Source of the DNA: Clostridiaceae bacterium BRH_c20a
Lineage (GTDB): Bacteria > Bacillota > Peptococcia > Peptococcales > BICA1-8
DNA: 40,906 nucleotides
Assembly (NCBI GenBank): GCA_000961765.1
Contig: LADT01000042.1
Span: 1-40,906 of the forward strand
Reading direction: 5' to 3'
In this document: positions 38,820 to 40,906 of the stretch, piece by piece
Layout: the number at the start of each line of letters is the position of its first letter
Numbering within the stretch: position 1 is the stretch's first letter
Notes under the pieces: generated by a model
Told to the model about the DNA's origin: nothing
The model's database searches: none
The model's input: the letters and a program-made list of their open reading frames with translations, nothing else
Program-made: the position numbers and the translations under genes

Positions 38820-40070
38820 TTAATCCACCCCTTCAGCGGAAAATTTTCTTACTGTTTCATATAGAACCTGTGTGCCAATATAAACATCATCTAAATCAAT
38901 CATTTCCTGGGGATTATGACTGACTCCACTTATATTTCTGATAAAAAACAAACCAGATGGCACAACTGAAGCCATAGCCATACAATCATGACCAGCAGGA
39001 CTATTCATAAATTGGTAGGGTACTCCTATTTTCTGACAGGCTGTCTTTATTTGGGCTATTATTTTTTTATCTAAATTAACAGGCTCTTCCTCACTTAGCA
39101 CATTAATTTCCATCTTAATCCCTTCTCTAGCCAGGCAAATTCCTTTTATCTCTTCTTTTAGCTCTGCTAAAACACGTTTTTTACTAAAGGAATTAATGCT
39201 TCTAATATCCACAAACATACTGACTGTTCCGGGAATGACGTTCATATTCCCAGGGTCTACTTTTAAAGAAGTCACTGTTGCTACTGTTTGTGCCGCAGCT
39301 TCAGAACGACCCAGCTTCTCAATTAAAAGAATAACCTCCGCCGCAGCGGCCAAAGCATCTTTTCTGTCAAACATAGGGGCTGCGCCAGAATGGGCGGCCT
39401 CTCCGGTTACAACTATTTTTAGTCTAGTTGGTGCAGCAATATTTTCGATAATCCCAATAGCTAAACCTGATTTTGCTAGTGTATCATGCTGTTCAATATG
39501 AAGTTCAATAAAGCCTTTAACATTTTCGGGGATAAATGTTGTTCTCGCTAAGGTGTTATTATAAATAAATCCTTTTTGTTGTAACGAACTAATAATAGAA
39601 GTATTTTCTTCATCATGATAGGTTTCTAGCTTTTCTGGTAATAAACTCCCTGTTAGATACTTGCTTCCTACTAAAGAACATCCAAAGCGGCTTGATTCTT
39701 CACAGGCAAAAACAACTAATTCTACAGGTAATATATCGGAGATGTTATCTTCAATCAGTACTTGCAAAACTTCCAAAGCTGAAATTACTCCTAATGTACC
39801 ATCAAAAGCTCCTCCATTGGTAACGGTATCTAAATGGGAACCAATCATTACTACCGGTCCATTTTTATTTCCCTGTCTTTTAGCAAAAATATTACCCACT
39901 CCGTCAATATGAACATCCAGTCCTATCTGTATTATCCAGTTGGATAATAGCTCCCTTGCTTCTAGATCAGAATCGGTGTAGGCAAGTCTAGTAATTCCAT
40001 TTTCTTTGTTTTTTCCGATTTGGGCCATTTCCTTTAATCGTTCTTCCAACCTGGATAAGGATATAGGCAT
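38820..40070 (-). CDS. M20-family Zn-dependent carbamoylase / ureidosuccinase candidate
   Basis: 416 residues, the usual length for N-carbamoyl-L-amino-acid hydrolases, beta-ureidopropionases and allantoate amidohydrolases. Di-metal site: MIGSHLDTV (His79, Asp81), GGAFDGTLGV (Asp90), ACEESSRFG (Glu124, Glu125), ELHIEQ (His191) and GVSHNPQE (His385). DIRS (Arg290) and PAGHDCM match the substrate-carboxylate region of the family. First gene of the dihydroorotase-PyrK-PyrD operon, 1 bp before pyrC. Co-location with dihydroorotase suggests N-carbamoyl-aspartate as substrate, giving aspartate, CO2 and ammonia; allantoate is the main alternative. Confidence 0.88.
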   Translation of the reverse strand: MPISLSRLEERLKEMAQIGKNKENGITRLAYTDSDLEARELLSNWIIQIGLDVHIDGVGNIFAKRQGNKNGPVVMIGSHLDTVTNGGAFDGTLGVISALEVLQVLIEDNISDILPVELVVFACEESSRFGCSLVGSKYLTGSLLPEKLETYHDEENTSIISSLQQKGFIYNNTLARTTFIPENVKGFIELHIEQHDTLAKSGLAIGIIENIAAPTRLKIVVTGEAAHSGAAPMFDRKDALAAAAEVILLIEKLGRSEAAAQTVATVTSLKVDPGNMNVIPGTVSMFVDIRSINSFSKKRVLAELKEEIKGICLAREGIKMEINVLSEEEPVNLDKKIIAQIKTACQKIGVPYQFMNSPAGHDCMAMASVVPSGLFFIRNISGVSHNPQEMIDLDDVYIGTQVLYETVRKFSAEGVD

Positions 40071-40189
40071 AAAAAGTGCTCTCCTTTTTCTTACCTGTCA
40101 GGATATTATATTTAAGTCCATATAATATACTTTTCAATATTCTCTAACAAATTCCCTTTGCGTTTATATGAGAAACATAGGCTCATATT

Positions 40190-40239
40190 TTATCCAAAAA
40201 GGATAAGAGAGGAAGTTGCTCTTAACAACTTCCTCTCTT
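40190..40239 (-). terminator. Terminator of the PucR-type regulator gene
   Basis: A 14-bp perfect stem (40205-40218 with 40226-40239; AAGAGAGGAAGTTG) overlaps the last codons of the gene; a second small palindrome TTATCCAAAAAGGATAA follows on the minus strand (40190-40206). Together they separate the regulator from the operon beginning at 40070. Confidence 0.65.
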
Positions 40240-40906
40240 ACTACAAATATCTAATATTTTTAAACCCAGATGAAGTTCTAATCTACTTTCCCCCGAATTC
40301 AAATCCATTCCTGAAATTTCATTTATACGCTCTAAGCGATATTGCAATGTTTTATAGTGAATAAACATTTCAGCAGCTGTTTTTTTGGAATTCCCGGCAT
40401 TTTTTAAGTATTTTTCCAAGGTCTTTAATAATTCGGTATTTTGTTCTGTATCATACTTTTTTAATTGCAGTAACCCTTGGGGAATATAATGTTCGAGTTC
40501 GGCATTGTCTTTGATAATCCAAAGCAACCGGTAAATACCTATATCCGAAAAAAAGGTACAGGAACCTTCTCCCCAGAATTCAATGCCAAACTCCAAGGCT
40601 TCGGTGGCTTCTAAAAAGCTTTTACGGGTTTCTATCAGGTTAGTAAATATTTCACCAATTCCCATAGTAAAGGCTCCAAAACGAATATCCTTTAATATAG
40701 CCTGAAGTTCAATTAAGTTCGTAGTAAATTCCTCAACTTTTTTTAAATGTACTAAAAGAACAATATTTTTCCCTTCTATTGCTTCTACTATTGTAAGTTT
40801 CTCATCGTTAAATATGGAGTCCAGATTTTGCATAAATTTGTGCTGAAAATTCATTATCTGTTTTTCATTTAGCTTTGGCTCCCGAGAAATTACAACAATA
40901 AGAAAA
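40222..40906 (-). CDS. PucR/CdaR-family transcription regulator, 5' end outside window
   Basis: The frame is open to the right window edge; 227 residues are visible, including the C-terminus. The last about 60 residues (LKTLEKYLKNAGNSKKTAAE, MFIHYKTLQYRLERINEISG, MDLNS) are the helix-turn-helix typical of PucR/CdaR proteins. The upstream part (VEAIEGKNIVLLVHLKKVEE and FGAFTMGIGEIFTNLIETRK) resembles their degenerate GGDEF-like middle domain. Such regulators activate catabolic operons for purines, sugar acids or amino acids in response to the substrate. It sits directly before the operon starting at 40070 on the same strand, so it is the likely regulator. Confidence 0.85.
   Translation of the reverse strand, partial: FLIVVISREPKLNEKQIMNFQHKFMQNLDSIFNDEKLTIVEAIEGKNIVLLVHLKKVEEFTTNLIELQAILKDIRFGAFTMGIGEIFTNLIETRKSFLEATEALEFGIEFWGEGSCTFFSDIGIYRLLWIIKDNAELEHYIPQGLLQLKKYDTEQNTELLKTLEKYLKNAGNSKKTAAEMFIHYKTLQYRLERINEISGMDLNSGESRLELHLGLKILDICSKRGSC

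Overview
The window comes from the chromosome of an AT-rich, endospore-forming Firmicute. It is most likely an anaerobic clostridial lineage of the Peptococcaceae type: it has a menaquinone methyltransferase, a full spore-germination operon, a UPF0756 protein, and YqhV-, DUF1657- and DUF1540-type small proteins. No rRNA, tRNA, transposase, prophage or CRISPR-Cas genes were seen.

Region 1 (about 1-16.05 kb) looks like a late-sporulation, spore-surface locus. It holds five glycosyltransferase proteins (two of them fused to TPR repeats and two carrying two glycosyltransferase domains), a Cys/Ser/Thr-rich protein, a clostripain-family peptidase, a beta-propeller/coiled-coil protein, several unknown proteins sharing a paralogous segment, and six tiny membrane peptides that share an N-terminal signature. 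At least nine transcription units here are preceded by AC-N16/17-CATANNNTA or a close variant, the pattern of mother-cell sigma-K promoters. The likely theme is synthesis and glycosylation of a coat or exosporium layer.

Region 2 (16.07-22.4 kb) has a STAS-domain protein facing a germinant-receptor operon: GerA-type, GerC-type lipoprotein, two tandem GerB-type permeases and a two-helix small protein that may be a D subunit. Three gaps in this operon are filled with degenerate simple repeats: GGTTAA hexamers, TGGGCAC heptamers and a CAGACGC element.

Region 3 (22.4-34.3 kb) is a mixture of housekeeping and sporulation-associated genes: DUF3842 plus an ECF S-component, an MFS exporter, UPF0756, YqhV-like, DUF1657, a membrane protein with an Mrr-like nuclease fold, dapB, menG, an orphan sensor kinase of the sporulation-kinase type, DUF1540 and a membrane metal-dependent hydrolase. 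The 549-base gap at 23,576-24,124 holds two oppositely oriented arrays of a 31-32 bp unit with a CAGACGC core.

Region 4 (34.38-40.9 kb) is a tight minus-strand operon: M20-family carbamoylase, dihydroorotase, PyrK, PyrD and a TRZ/ATZ-type amidohydrolase, located downstream of a truncated PucR/CdaR-type regulator. The pyrimidine biosynthesis partners (pyrB, carAB, pyrE, pyrF) are absent. Running PyrDK, PyrC and a ureidosuccinase-like carbamoylase in reverse would degrade orotate to aspartate, so a catabolic role is proposed. The dihydroorotase has no ATG/GTG/TTG at the expected start; an ACG stands at the ideal distance from a Shine-Dalgarno sequence.
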